In this document: positions 1-11,764 of the stretch, piece after piece
Numbering within the stretch: position 1 is the stretch's first letter
Layout of the letters: each line of letters begins with the position of its first letter
Origin: Phaseolus vulgaris
Taxonomy: Eukaryota; Streptophyta; Magnoliopsida; Fabales; Fabaceae
Direction: 5' to 3'
Length of the DNA: 64,000 nt
Assembly: GCF_000499845.2 (NCBI RefSeq)
Contig: NC_023759.2
Coordinates: 49,698,172-49,762,171 of the forward strand
Notes under the pieces: generated by a model
Told to the model about the DNA's origin: nothing
The model's input: the letters and a program-made list of their open reading frames with translations, nothing else
Database searches by the model: none
Position numbers and translations under genes: made by a program

Positions 1-115
1 TGTGAGATTTCCAACCGTGACCATCCAATATTAATAACACCGAATGCAGAACACCGAATTTTCACTTAAGCGTCAAAGTGTTTTTTACAAATATTATCGA
101 ACAGATAATTCATAG
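1..115 (+). repeat. LTR-like repeat family 1, copy A (cut by left edge)
   Basis: This is the 3' part of a dispersed repeat seen six times in the window. It carries an ACACCGAA-rich stretch followed by the conserved block CACTTAAGCGTCAAAGTG at 63-80. In the other copies a TATAAATA box lies about 70-80 bases before this block; here that position falls outside the window. I infer a decayed LTR. No coding capacity is seen. Confidence 0.55.
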
Positions 116-205
116 AAGCAAGGAGTGAAGTAAGACATGTTCTGTTCGAGAACAATAATAGATAGAATAAATAGATAGCAGTGAAGAGAGTGATGGCGAG
201 TTCTA

Positions 206-420
206 TTTTCTAGCCAAGAAAGGAAATCAATTGATTTCAACTTCTGGTCATCATTTATCCAAATTCATAATTTTCTGTTTGTGTTGAAACATATAGATAA
301 TCATTCATGAACGGTAGTTAGTGTCACATAAAGACTACAGTATAGATTACGAAGGGCTTTGGCAGCTACGTCAGTGATTAAACGTGAATTCCTATTTGAA
401 AATTTGAAAAAAAGAGCTAC
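206..420 (+). repeat. Dispersed repeat shared with UGP3 intron 8
   Basis: This stretch is similar over about 200 bases to 12,940-13,130, in the same orientation. Shared landmarks are CCAAGAAAGGAAATC / CCAGGAAAGGAAATC, GGTCATCAT, ATTTTCTGTTT, TTAGTGTC, and a GCAGCTACGTCAGTGATTAA / GTAGCTACTGCAGTTATTAA block. The type of element is unknown. From 421 to about 1029 I see nothing recognisable apart from short chance open frames and the gene-proximal promoter region. Confidence 0.5.
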
Positions 421-1173
421 TTTGGAGAAAATATATATATACGCTTTCGTTGCGTTGGTAGTGACAGTTTATTCGATGGCGACGCAATACACTGGCGATA
501 TACACAGATACTTTTTGTCCATAAAAATAACATGTATCTTTACGAAAAGACAGTGTCGTACTAACAGTAGTCGCATATAACTGTCAACAACAGAAACAAT
601 CGGTTTGAAAAATTTAACGTATATGGTTGAGCAGAAACAAGTGTTGGTGTGGATATAATATAATAAGAATCTAGTAATTAACAGGATACTTATGGTTTTG
701 TTTAATGATGTGGATCGGTGGAAGACAAAGACATTTAAAGTTTTGTAATTTAACGAAAAAGGAGTGTGTTTGACGAGAAGGGTAGTAGGCATAGGGACAT
801 GAATTGGAGAGACAGGTATCTGAAATGAAGCAAGAAGTGAGAGTGAGAGAGGGAAAGCATAAAGAAAAAAACAAGAGAAAAGATTTATGGAGGAATTTGG
901 GGATTGATTTGGATGAGATGGTGGAAACGGAAATGACTGGTCATCACCTCACCCAACAGACAGAAAGCAAAGCCAGCACAGCTGTTTTACTATTTTTGTT
1001 TTTCATATTCATTTTTCTTCCATAAAGCGATGCCCCCAGAATCTTCTCACAAATCTTTCACACTCACCATGCTACACTCAACAAATAAATACCACCCTCT
1101 CACACAACCACCAACAACAACGCAAACCAAACCAAACAAAACCTTAAAACTTAAAACTACCCAGTTGCTAAAA

Positions 1174-2466
1174 ATGGTGCGTGTCAAAGAAGCTCATGTT
1201 GTCACGCCGTCAGAGCCCACACCCAACACTGTTCTCGCACTCTCAGCACTCGACTCCCAACTCTTCCTGCGCTTCACAATCGAGTATCTCTTTGTTTACA
1301 GGCCCGGCCCGGGCCTGGACCGCTCTTCAACCGCCGCTCGTTTAAAAACCGCATTAGCTAAAGCGCTTGTTCCTTATTATCCATTTGCTGGAAGAGTCCG
1401 GGCCCAGGCCGAAGGGCTGGGCCTCGAGGTGGTGTGTCGGGCCCAGGGTGCTGTCTTCATCGAAGCCTCTTCCGAACGTTTCAGCGTCACTGATTTCCAA
1501 AAGGCCCCCAAAACAGTGGCCCAATGGAGAAAGCTCTTGTCGCTCTACGTCACTGACGTCCTCAAAGGCTCGCCGATTCTCGTCGTCCAGCTGACTTGGC
1601 TCGCCGACGGGGCCGCCGCCGTCGGCGTCGGAATCAACCACTGCATCTGCGACGGCATCGGCAGCGCTGAGTTTCTTAACTATTTCTCCGATTTGGCCTC
1701 GGAGAAATGTCAGAGTCTGGGTGCGAGTGCGAGTGTGGATCCGAAACCGGTTTGGGATCGACATCTTCTGAATCCGGATAACAGAAGCGAGGCAAATCCA
1801 GCCATGCATGGCGAGTTTGGTGGAGTTCCTGATTTGTGCGGGTTCATGAACCGTGTGACGAGCAGGTTGAAACCTACTTGCATTGTGTTGGACGAGAGAC
1901 GGATCGAGGCGCTGAAGCGCGCGTGCGGAGGAGCGTCGTGCACGTCCTTCGAGGTGGTGGCCGCGCACGTGTGGAGGAGCTGGGCTCGGGCGTTGGGGTT
2001 TCCGAAGAACCAGACGCTGAAGCTTTTGTTCAGCGTGAACGTGCGGAAGCGCGTGAAGCCGGGTTTGCCGGAGGGGTATTACGGGAACGCGTTTGTGTTG
2101 GGGTGCGCGCAGAGCAGCGCGTGGGAGTTGGGGGAGAGAGGGGTGGCTTACGTGCGCGGTGTGGTGAAGCGTGCGAAGGAGAGGGTGGACAGCGAGCACG
2201 TGCGGAGGGTCGTTGAGTTGGTGTCCGAGTCAAGGGCGAGTCCTGACTCGGTGGGGGTGTTGATTCTGTCGCAGTGGTCGAGGTTGGGTTTGGAGAGGGT
2301 TGAACTCGGAATGGGAAAGCCTCTGCATGTGGGACCCATTTGCTGCGATAGGTACTGTTTGTTTCTTCCGGTGACCGGTGAACGGCACAGTGTGAAGGTC
2401 ATGGTGGCTGTCCCCACCGCCGCCGTGGACAATTTCCATCGCTTCCTCCGGGAATCCAATTCATGA
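1174..2466 (+). CDS. BAHD-family acyltransferase (HXXXD type), single exon
   Basis: A 430-residue protein of the BAHD family, which transfers acyl groups from acyl-CoA to alcohols or amines in the cytosol. The catalytic HxxxD motif is present as HCICDG (His156, Asp160). The usual C-terminal structural motif DFGWG is altered to ELGMG at about residues 377-381, still followed by KP and VGP. Length fits the family (about 430-460). The start at 1174 (MVRVKEAHVV) aligns with family N-termini. An in-frame ATG at 1030 would add 48 low-complexity Ser/Thr/Lys residues and is probably leader sequence. The frame is GC-rich relative to its flanks and intronless. The substrate cannot be told from sequence; by general look it resembles the omega-hydroxyacid feruloyl / alcohol acyltransferase group. 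Confidence 0.9.
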   Translation: MVRVKEAHVVTPSEPTPNTVLALSALDSQLFLRFTIEYLFVYRPGPGLDRSSTAARLKTALAKALVPYYPFAGRVRAQAEGLGLEVVCRAQGAVFIEASSERFSVTDFQKAPKTVAQWRKLLSLYVTDVLKGSPILVVQLTWLADGAAAVGVGINHCICDGIGSAEFLNYFSDLASEKCQSLGASASVDPKPVWDRHLLNPDNRSEANPAMHGEFGGVPDLCGFMNRVTSRLKPTCIVLDERRIEALKRACGGASCTSFEVVAAHVWRSWARALGFPKNQTLKLLFSVNVRKRVKPGLPEGYYGNAFVLGCAQSSAWELGERGVAYVRGVVKRAKERVDSEHVRRVVELVSESRASPDSVGVLILSQWSRLGLERVELGMGKPLHVGPICCDRYCLFLPVTGERHSVKVMVAVPTAAVDNFHRFLRESNS

Positions 2467-2524
2467 CCCAACCACAACCTCTTCCTTAGTTACGTTGACC
2501 TCTGTAATTATTCTGTTTTAGAAA

Positions 2525-2530
2525 AATAAA
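2525..2530 (+). terminator. Polyadenylation signal AATAAA for the BAHD gene
   Basis: A canonical AATAAA lies 59 bases after the stop codon; a second near-copy (GAATAAAA) follows at about 2552. The placement fits the 3' end of the BAHD transcript. Confidence 0.5.
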
Positions 2531-5500
2531 TGTTTTTAAATTTTCCTCTTCTGAATAAAATCTTCTATTAAAAGGGATTAATTATTTAAGTATTGTATAA
2601 TACTAAGAATTTGAGATTAAGGAATAATTAGTTATATATATGTATGATTGTTTGTGGGTCTTATCAATGAATGAGATGAGTGAATGAAAGTATTTATGGT
2701 TTTGGAATTGAAATTTATTTGATGCCATTCCCACTTTCTGAAACTGATCCCTTAACTTTTGAGATCATGTTATGACTGTTTGATGATCTAGTCACATAAA
2801 AATCTTGCACCCTTTATATCAATTCACCACAGCTTCACACCTGTGTAAAAGACAAACACAGGATTAGGATTAACAACTGGATTCAACCCTATCTCTCTAT
2901 TCCTATTCAACACTTTCTTTTTCTCAAGTTTACTCTTTCCATTTTTTAATTATTGCAATTAGTCATTTCGCCACGTTTTATTAATATACAATTCGGATAT
3001 CATTATCTTTTTTGCTTAAATGATCACAAGTTTAAAAGGAATTTGGTAAAAAAAAACTCAGATAAAAATTTCAATAAACAAATTTAAGGATTTTGTGGCG
3101 TTATAATCCATCTATCTTTAAATTTGCTTTGAAGAAGAGTCACTTTGGTTTCTGATGTTTAACACAGATACTGTTGTTTTTAGCAATTTGAGAGAGGGAT
3201 TTTAGAAAATTGAGAGACACTACCAAGATTTATGTGTGATCCTTATAGTTTTGATTTGGTAGAGAAGTGTGTAATGTGATGTGAAACACTAGTTATGGAC
3301 ACTAGAGTGGTCATGCACACTTGAAGGACTTTCAAGAATAGATGGTTCAGTTTCATCAAAAACTGAAGAAGAAACAAGAGACGTATTAGCACTTGTTGTG
3401 TTTCTATTTTAGAATCATACATGTGCCATCAATCAACAACACTGCCTTGAAGTAACAGTAACAGAGGTAATAAAACTATCATAATCCTCTAATAAGTCAT
3501 CGAATGGCATCTATATGATCATTAGGTATGAGAGGAAAATCTAGGTAGATTAACACAAATTTCTTCACAATTTTTTTTTTGATGTCAAGAAGATATGCAA
3601 TGATGGTGTTATCCTTTTTGATTGATGAAGTTGGAGTTTGAACTTCTTAACCTTAATTTGTGAGCTCTAAGTTTTTTCTGTACAAAAGAACCTATACAAA
3701 CCATCTTGTTGAGGATAAAAATAGACATAAAAACTACCAATAAGGTCATGATTAATTGATGTTATTGCTAAAACAGTAAATACTCAATTATGTAAGCATG
3801 GTGAAAAGTATTATCAGATGTATTGAATTTTCGAGAAATTTAAATTTATCAAATAAATGAGAAGATTTAAGATCACGTATATAGCGACAAGCACTTGTTG
3901 TTTTCAAATTAAAAAATTATCATCCTCATGTTTGTGGTTGATAGAAGTAGTAAAAATATATAAAAAAACATAAGATGTTGAAGAATTATTTTTAATGTTT
4001 AACGCATAAAGTCATGAAAAGAAAGAAATTCTATAAAAAGAAAGAAGTTCTTGATACCATGTGAAGAAACGTGAAACAAAAGAAAGAAAGAAAAAAAAAT
4101 CAAAATCATATCATTATATATAACAAAAGGAAAGAACTGATAAACAAAGCATGTATATAACTAACATGTGAAATTATGATTTGGAAGAAAGGAAAATTTG
4201 ATATATTTTTTTGTTTAATTTGAGTGAAATATGATATTTTAATCAATATGTTTTGACCAGAGGATGAATTGAAATGGTTTTAATGGGTTGGAATTATAAA
4301 ACTTTGAAAGAAAAAAGAAAGGAAGATGAAGATAGTTTGATAGTGAGTGAAATATACACAAGACTTGAACAAATTGAAGGATTTCACATTGATTATAATT
4401 GATAACATAAAAGTAATTTTTTCAACATCTGTATAAGGTGTTATATGTAAAAGATTAGGATTATAATCAACAAATGTTAATTTCTGTTAATAAGAGACAT
4501 GTTACTATTTGTTTCTCTTTCCTTTTATTTTGACCAAGATTATCCATTATTAATTGATTTTTACCCATCAAATCATTCAAGACCTAGGTATGGGCAAGTA
4601 ATTATAATGTTTTTGCAATTATGAGAGTATGTCTAAGCAATATTAAACCCCCACCAATATATAAAATCATTTTTTTCTAACATCATCTCATGGAGCCATG
4701 ATAGGAATTAAAAAGACAATGTTTGTGAAAAGAAAAACATGGTGTACATAAAGATGATTTAATGTTTATTTGTTTAGGGCATTTAATATTATTTTATTTT
4801 TTTAAGATAGTTTTTAATTGAGTTAGCTATTAATATTTTCAAGTGTGTTAATTTTTGTAAGATCTGATTTATTACTGTTATTTTTTTTAATAAAACAATT
4901 CAAAACATAGCAAAACCTGGTAGCTTTTTTATTTAATCAAATAAGCAACAGGATTCAGTAGTTTTATTTTTCTAAACATTTTTATTTTATTACAATGGTC
5001 TTCCATATTTTTGTTCGATTTCAATTTTTAGTCTAATTTGCAAATGGAGTGGTTTTTATAATATTAAAATTTGATTTCTTTTGTCGCTGTAAGAAAATTT
5101 TTATAATTTAATAAAATAAAATAAAATAATGAAAAAAATAACAAAATGAAAAACCAAGTATTCTAAAGTTGTGGACAACCGTTAATTATTCCGACTTTAA
5201 TAAGTTAATATTATTAAAATTAATTATCGTAATCGATATTGTTCGTTTAAAAATTAGTGTTCTGTCATGTTTTTGTTATAACATCAACTTAATATATAAA
5301 TTATCTTAACTTTTAACTCATAGCAATGACATAGTGATGATGTAAGATTATATTAAACATATTAGAATATAAATATTTTTTTATATTTTAATTTGAGGGC
5401 TGTGATTATGATGGTTGTTATCTGTAAGAAAAATTGGTGTTTTACTTTATAACTGATACCATAAACCTGAAAAGTTGTGTATAAAATTTTGCATAAAAAG

Positions 5501-6239
5501 TGGATTATGTCTGTTGGATTTTTAAGAAGATATGCATGACATATGGTATAGAATTGATTGAAAAAAAATAAAAATTGGAAAAGCATATTCGGAAACTTTT
5601 AAAAGAAGTTGATGCATCCATACACAAGCCTGGTATGCAGACAAAATAGTACTGGTGGCGTCATTAATTAATGCACAACACATCTTCTCACACACTTTAT
5701 AAATTACATTAATCATTTGACTTTCTATGTAATCATCTCTGCTATACTTCAATAACTGCAACCACAATAATATAATATATGATTATATATATAATGGCCA
5801 AATGGGTACCAAAAATATACACCTTTTTTGAATTCCATTTCATGTTACACTAAATAATCCTTCTGGTGCTTCAAGATAAGATTGGAAGGAATCTTGGACT
5901 AAAATAATATCAACCAAAATTAAATGGCTACCAACAAATTAACTAACATAAACAAATTTTAATATGAACAACTTTGATATAATAATGAGTCTGGCATTCA
6001 ACATTGTGACACGGTTGATAGTTCATCAAAAGACAAATCACACTTCATATAAGATAAATCTGCTCAGGATCAGTGTTTCAAAAATTTGAAATTTGAAACA
6101 AGTCAATCACATGTTATTAACAAAAATACTATCATGTTGAAGTGCAAAAAGTTCTTACCATTTATCTGAAATCGAATATATTTTATCGAGTTATTCCTAT
6201 CTTCTTTTCAGTTCTAGTTGTCTTTCTTTAAGATTTGAG

Positions 6240-6550
6240 AAGGTGAGATAATTCCAATGATACTTCGACGCTCAAGTCACATGAAGTACGTTCAATTGGT
6301 TCAATCAAGAGTTCAAAAGTGATTTACCTTTCACCACTCTTATTTATATTTTTCTGATGGGCCTTATTCGGTCAAAAGAATTAGCGTAAGTTCATTGAAC
6401 ATTTAATTACGTTTTGTAATCTTTAATTAAAATTAATGCTATTAACTTGTGATTTGACATTCTAATTGTTGTTTTTTTATCGAAAAACCGTTAGACCGTC
6501 ATAACTGATCGGTTATTCGGCCAACATTTCAATTTACTGATAGAAAAGAA
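6240..6550 (-). repeat. LTR-like repeat family 1, copy B
   Basis: The conserved block is read on the minus strand as the complement of ACTTCGACGCTCAAGTCA (about 6,261-6,278). A minus-strand TATAAATA (complement CTTATTTAT at 6,340) lies about 65-70 bases upstream of it. GC-rich fragments (GGGCCTTATTCGGTC, TCGGTTATTCGGCC) further out recall LTR U3 sequence. The element is heavily decayed and its ends are unclear. Confidence 0.45.
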
Positions 6551-7374
6551 CTCATAATTAACAACCATATCTCCTATAACAAAAAAGAAAGAAGATACTA
6601 TTATATACAATTAAACCTAATTCTCACCATAGCTAAGTAAATACATCCTAAACCTTTTCATGAATTAAGGGTTAAAATTTTCATATTTTAATATTTTGTT
6701 CATATTTGTAATACTAAAAAAGAGAAGGGTGGAATCTATAGATGAGTAGTGTGTGTATTGAAATGAAAGAAAGGTAATGGAATGGTACGTGATGGTGGTT
6801 TGTCTACTGTGACAGAATTCACAGTACAATGAAAGAGGTTGTTGTTGGTAGTGCAATGGTGTGTAGTGTGTAGGTATAGAGCCTACATTTTGTACATCAA
6901 TGGACAATTAGGAGGAAAAGCACTTTGTTGCTTCTGCTGGTGTTAAAATGGAAGAAGCCTTTGTCTCTTATTGGGTCAATACCATAGTACACCATTATTA
7001 TATTTTTTACAAATTTAAAGTAATATTCAGTCACAGATGAATCTTTCTGTGCTGGGCCTGCAGGATGATGCATTTTCTATCATGTACCTTCTTCCCTGCT
7101 CAAGATTTTGTGGGATTTTGGTGTATTTCCAAAATGGGACAAAATAATTGTTCCTCCAATTCAAAAACATCAAAAGGGTTCCCTTACAACTTAGAACTGA
7201 CCTGCTTGGACTCTAGCTGTAGGTGTAGCAGCACCATGATCAATCAAATGAAACCCCATTACCTTCTTAATGATCACAAAGCAAATAAACTAATAGATTA
7301 CGTGTGGTACAAAAAAATTTAATAGTGATGCAATTTGACTACATTTAATGATTGTTTTTGTTTTTGATTGATCG

Positions 7375-7700
7375 GTTTACCTTTTTTTTTTTACTCGAAT
7401 GACCTCCTCGTGCTCTTTTCGCTTCTCTACTTCTCGTTTTTGTGAACTCCGAGTTCGGATGATACTTACAAAAGACACTTTAACGCTTAGGTGTTCGGCA
7501 CTTGGTGTTATTAGTACTGAATGATAACTTACCTGATTCTTGAAATTTGTGTCTATTTATCATGGATCCTTCATTATCGAGCTAGGTTAGAATTTTGGAT
7601 CATGATTAAGAATATATTACCTGATGTTTAATCATTGATTAGTCTCATTAATTCTCTATTTAGATATAATAATGTCGTACGGTCCCGACCGGTACATTTA
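7375..7700 (-). repeat. LTR-like repeat family 1, copy C
   Basis: The reverse complement aligns over about 330 bases with 40,985-41,335. Shared landmarks are GTACCGGTCGGG, AAACATCAGGTAAT / AAACATGAGGTAAT, a TATAAATA-type box (here ATAAATAG at 7,553-7,560), AGTACTAATAACACC / AGTATTAATAGCACC, and the CTTAAGCGT-type block at 7,476-7,493. This is the best-preserved pair of the family. Probably a solo LTR remnant. Confidence 0.6.
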
Positions 7701-9554
7701 CCATTTTTACTATCATCCATGTCAGCTTATAAAAAAATCTAAGTTTCTCTTTAGTAGTAGTGAAATTAGAGTATTTTGGTTGGGTGGTTAAACACAAATT
7801 ATCATTAAATGAAAGTTTTAAGAAAACTTTAATAATAACTTCGCCACTTCCTATTAGATAGTGGAGAAGAAGAGTTTAGATGAGAATGTTTGATGGAAAA
7901 ATGATCAAGTAAAATAATGTTGCAAAACATTATTCATGTAAGAAATTTATCAGTATGGAAAATACATGAAAGAATGAGATATGTAGACATTTAAACTAGA
8001 GCAAGATTAATAAACAGTCTTGTTTGTGATTCGATATGTAATTTATCTTTTATTTTTAGATAAGATTAATTTATCTTTTACATAGCATTTTATTTGTATG
8101 CAATTCACACTAATTTACACTGAAGGTACAAGTCTTGTCCTAAGGATTCTGATTAAAGAATTAATAAATAGAAAACATTATTATTGGAGTTGCATCAGAA
8201 ATAACATATAAGTGTATTGTTACATTTTGAAATAAATTACTTTTACTTTGGGCACGTGTTTGTATCTTCCTAATATATATTAATCTTCTCTCCTTTCTCT
8301 CTAATTGGTGTATCTTCATAGGCTTCTAGGGATCAATATGCAAAGTTATTTGTTTGAAATATATTATCAAACTTGCATTTCTAAATGTATTCCATATATT
8401 TTAATTGTAAGTTACAATGTAATAATAATCATTAACAAATAAATTTGTGATTTTAATGTTTTCAAAATAAGAATGAATCTATCAAGTTAGAGGAACCTAT
8501 ATGAATGAATACAATTTGAAATGTGTTAACAAGGAAAATTATGAATAAAAGATAACAGAGAAAGAGACTGTAAATGTTTTGCCAAATTAAAGTATAAGAA
8601 CATCTGTCCAATTTAATAAGAGTGATCTAGGAGTTTTAAGATAAAATGATTTGTAAATTTTTCCTTATAAATTACACGATATATATTGCAGATTTATCAA
8701 ATAACAACGATGGTAAAATTGGAAGAATTTAAAGTGTTTCATCCTCTCATAATTTTGTATAAAGCCTTTTGTTTTGGGTCTAAAAGAGTACATAAAAAAA
8801 TGAATATAAAACTATAAATAAATAGAAAACTACAAATAAGTAGAAATCAATTATACATCATTCAAATTGGCTTGTTGTGTTGGATAACCTATTGTTCGTG
8901 TTTATCATTTACTGAAATTTTGATGTTGATATTTTTTATTTTGTAGTATTATATATTGAGATTTCCTTTTTTTATCCTTTGTTCTAAATTTGCTTGACAT
9001 TGTATTTTAATTTATTGGTTTTGAATTTGTTACTGTAATAAACTTGTATACTGATGGATTTTTGTAATTATGTTTTATTGCATCTTTTATTTGTTAAAAT
9101 TAGGTGATGCACATGAATTAATTCACTTAACTTGCCAATAGGTAATTAGTTAAATCAGATTACATACTATTTAGCTCACCAATAAGGGAAAGAATCGTGC
9201 TGAAATCTAAAACAAATATTGAAATCTACTGGATAAAATCAAACGAGTCCTAGAATAGAAAGCGTATGTTTAGAATATAAAGGAGGTCTGTGATTACTGA
9301 AATAGATCAATATACATTCCTTGAATTCATCTTAGTTTGATAATGTTGGTTACATATCATCCCAATAAATAAAGGGAAGAAAAATGAGGGAAGTGACACG
9401 GATTATACAACAAACCTATCAACATGTTACAACCAAAAATGACGAAGGTTTAACTTCTGTTCAACCTTGTCACTTGGTAATATAAATTATTATGAACTCA
9501 AATGTCAGCTGTGAACCATGATTCACGAAGCAGACATCTAAAGTGATAAGTGGT

Positions 9555-11677
9555 TTATGATTCTACTAAATCTAGCTGAACGTGAGAACCTTGTACCCTA
9601 TAATTCCAGTGCCAGCTTCCACTTTCCATCCTATCTTGATCAATTGGATCCAACTGGATTGCTAAACCTGAAACGCAAATATGAACTTAAATCAGTATTC
9701 TATGACTAGACAGAACAAATAATTTGACTAAGAATAACAACAGTAACATTCTAAAAAATAATCATCATAATATTACTTCAGGCAACCAAAGCAATAAGGA
9801 ACCAAGCCAAATAAATTTTAAAAGTTGAATGGACCTGGGCTTCCCGGCATGATTTTCAGTCTGTGGCCATCTGGAACTTCGAACACATGATTTCCCTATA
9901 TTAGTTAAATAACAGAAAAATAAGCTCGTTAGGTATTAGTTTATAGGTATCAAATATCCACCAGAATTAACGAAAGAGTAATTTTATTTTACTTAATTTC
10001 TAGGCTATATGACAACAGTAACTGAAGGCTTTGTTATGAGAGGCTCTGGTACTTTTAAACATTCATATACAAATGACTACAGGGTCAGTTTAATACTTAA
10101 CAAACAGTGACTCAGTAAATTCTAAACTCGAAATGAATCCTTTGGTTAGAAAAAGTATGTGTCCCGAGACTGATATTGTTTGGAACAATTTGTTTGGGTA
10201 TTCATGAAGGGAATAAATCCTGCTTTGTCAAGCAATTCTAGGCCGTTGTGAGTATCCTACCATGCACATGCACATCCACATCCACATCAAGGCAATTGGT
10301 TTGGATTCGATGAAAGCTCTAACTTACACAGTATGAGAAATTATTGGCTCAAATCCAATGAGTGGGCAGTATTGTAAGCGGCACTTTTTTCAACAAATTT
10401 TAGTGAGAACAAAATCCACTTTTAAAAACGTTAACCTGTAAGACAACATCAGTAGCCTCAAATTCAGCATTTCCATGAAGTATGATCTGCAGCATCTCAG
10501 ATCGCTGCACATCATGTTTCCAGTATATGTTTCGACCACAATTCCAATCAATTCCCTTGTTCAACACCTTGACATTTTGCAATTTACATTTTCCACACCT
10601 GGCATGATAACAAGATAAATGTGTATAATAATGTTAGATGTTTGCAATCTTAATTAATTTTATGGCTTAGATCTTGAGATCTTGAGGTACGATCAGGTTG
10701 ATAAAGGATCACAATAGTTTATTAATACAGAAAGAACAATACCTTTGGCCATAATGTAGTATGGATTCACCGCTCTCATTAATCTTCATTGAGCCCATAA
10801 CATTCTCAGCTATAATGATCAGGCTTCCATTCAGCTGGAGTAAAGGGACAAATCACAAATATCAGCCCAATATCTTAGAACTTCATGCCACATAAGTTAT
10901 CAAAAACTATTGGCGTAGTACCTGTACATTCCTCCAAAAAAATTCTGCAACCTCTATTTGTAACTCAGAGCCCTCTGATACGGAACCACCATAAAACTGA
11001 TCACAAAAAAGAATGACATAATAATTGAAACCTTTATATATAAATGATAATCAACAATTCACACTAGTAAAGCCGTAGAACAGTCATGTTTCAAGCAAAT
11101 TGTATTGAAGAACGGATTACAGCCAAACAATAGGAAGAAAAATTTGTGTAAAAAGGTTATGTTCATGTCCTGTCATGTGTTTTAAGAAAACACTAGTGGA
11201 GAGTAGACTGAAAAAATGACCTATATAAGGGAACACTTGAGACCAATATGTTTAGAGCACACAACCATTTACTGATAGAATTCAATTAAACTTCCATACT
11301 TCAAAATTTATACAAACAATATAATATAAAAATGACAACTATTGATGAACGACTATTGAAAATAACATAATAATACAGGGCTACCTTTTGCTTAGTGACT
11401 TCCCAAAGAGGACCAAGAGCAGGATGCAGAAGGATGAGAAATGGTGGTCCTGAATCAACATAGTTCTCATTAGCTTCAATCTGCAGCAGAGAAAAAACAT
11501 AACAAAATAATTGTAAGTACCTAGAAAAGACAGTTATCCTCCCTTTACAAACTTACATGTATTACCAAATGATCGAACAATAAAAAGAAGGTTTTGCAGT
11601 AGCATACTAGTATAATATGAAATTGTACTTAACCAAACTAAATGAAAATGAATCAATAAGCATAAAACACGCTAGTA

Positions 11678-11764
<87 letters not shown>

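Larger units (their letters stand above)
2560..9500. other. Gene-empty intergenic stretch
   Basis: About 7 kb of AT-rich DNA. Open frames are short, have no recognisable protein features and are not supported by splice signals. Two minus-strand LTR-like fragments (about 6,240-6,550 and 7,375-7,700) lie inside it. A somewhat less AT-rich patch at about 6,900-7,280 (GGGCCTGCAGG near 7,055) has no recognisable content. Confidence 0.6.

Noticed and set aside
804..1025. 73-codon frame upstream of the BAHD gene
   Set aside because: Charged and low-complexity, with no recognisable family and a position fitting promoter or leader sequence.
1354..2199. Long minus-strand open frame (281 codons) inside the BAHD gene
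   Set aside because: Shadow of a GC-rich coding sequence; composition is Arg/His/Pro-rich with no domain, and the plus strand encodes a complete BAHD protein.
7065..7322. 85-codon frame in the 7 kb intergenic region
   Set aside because: No domain, signal peptide or splice-linked extension; not distinguishable from chance.
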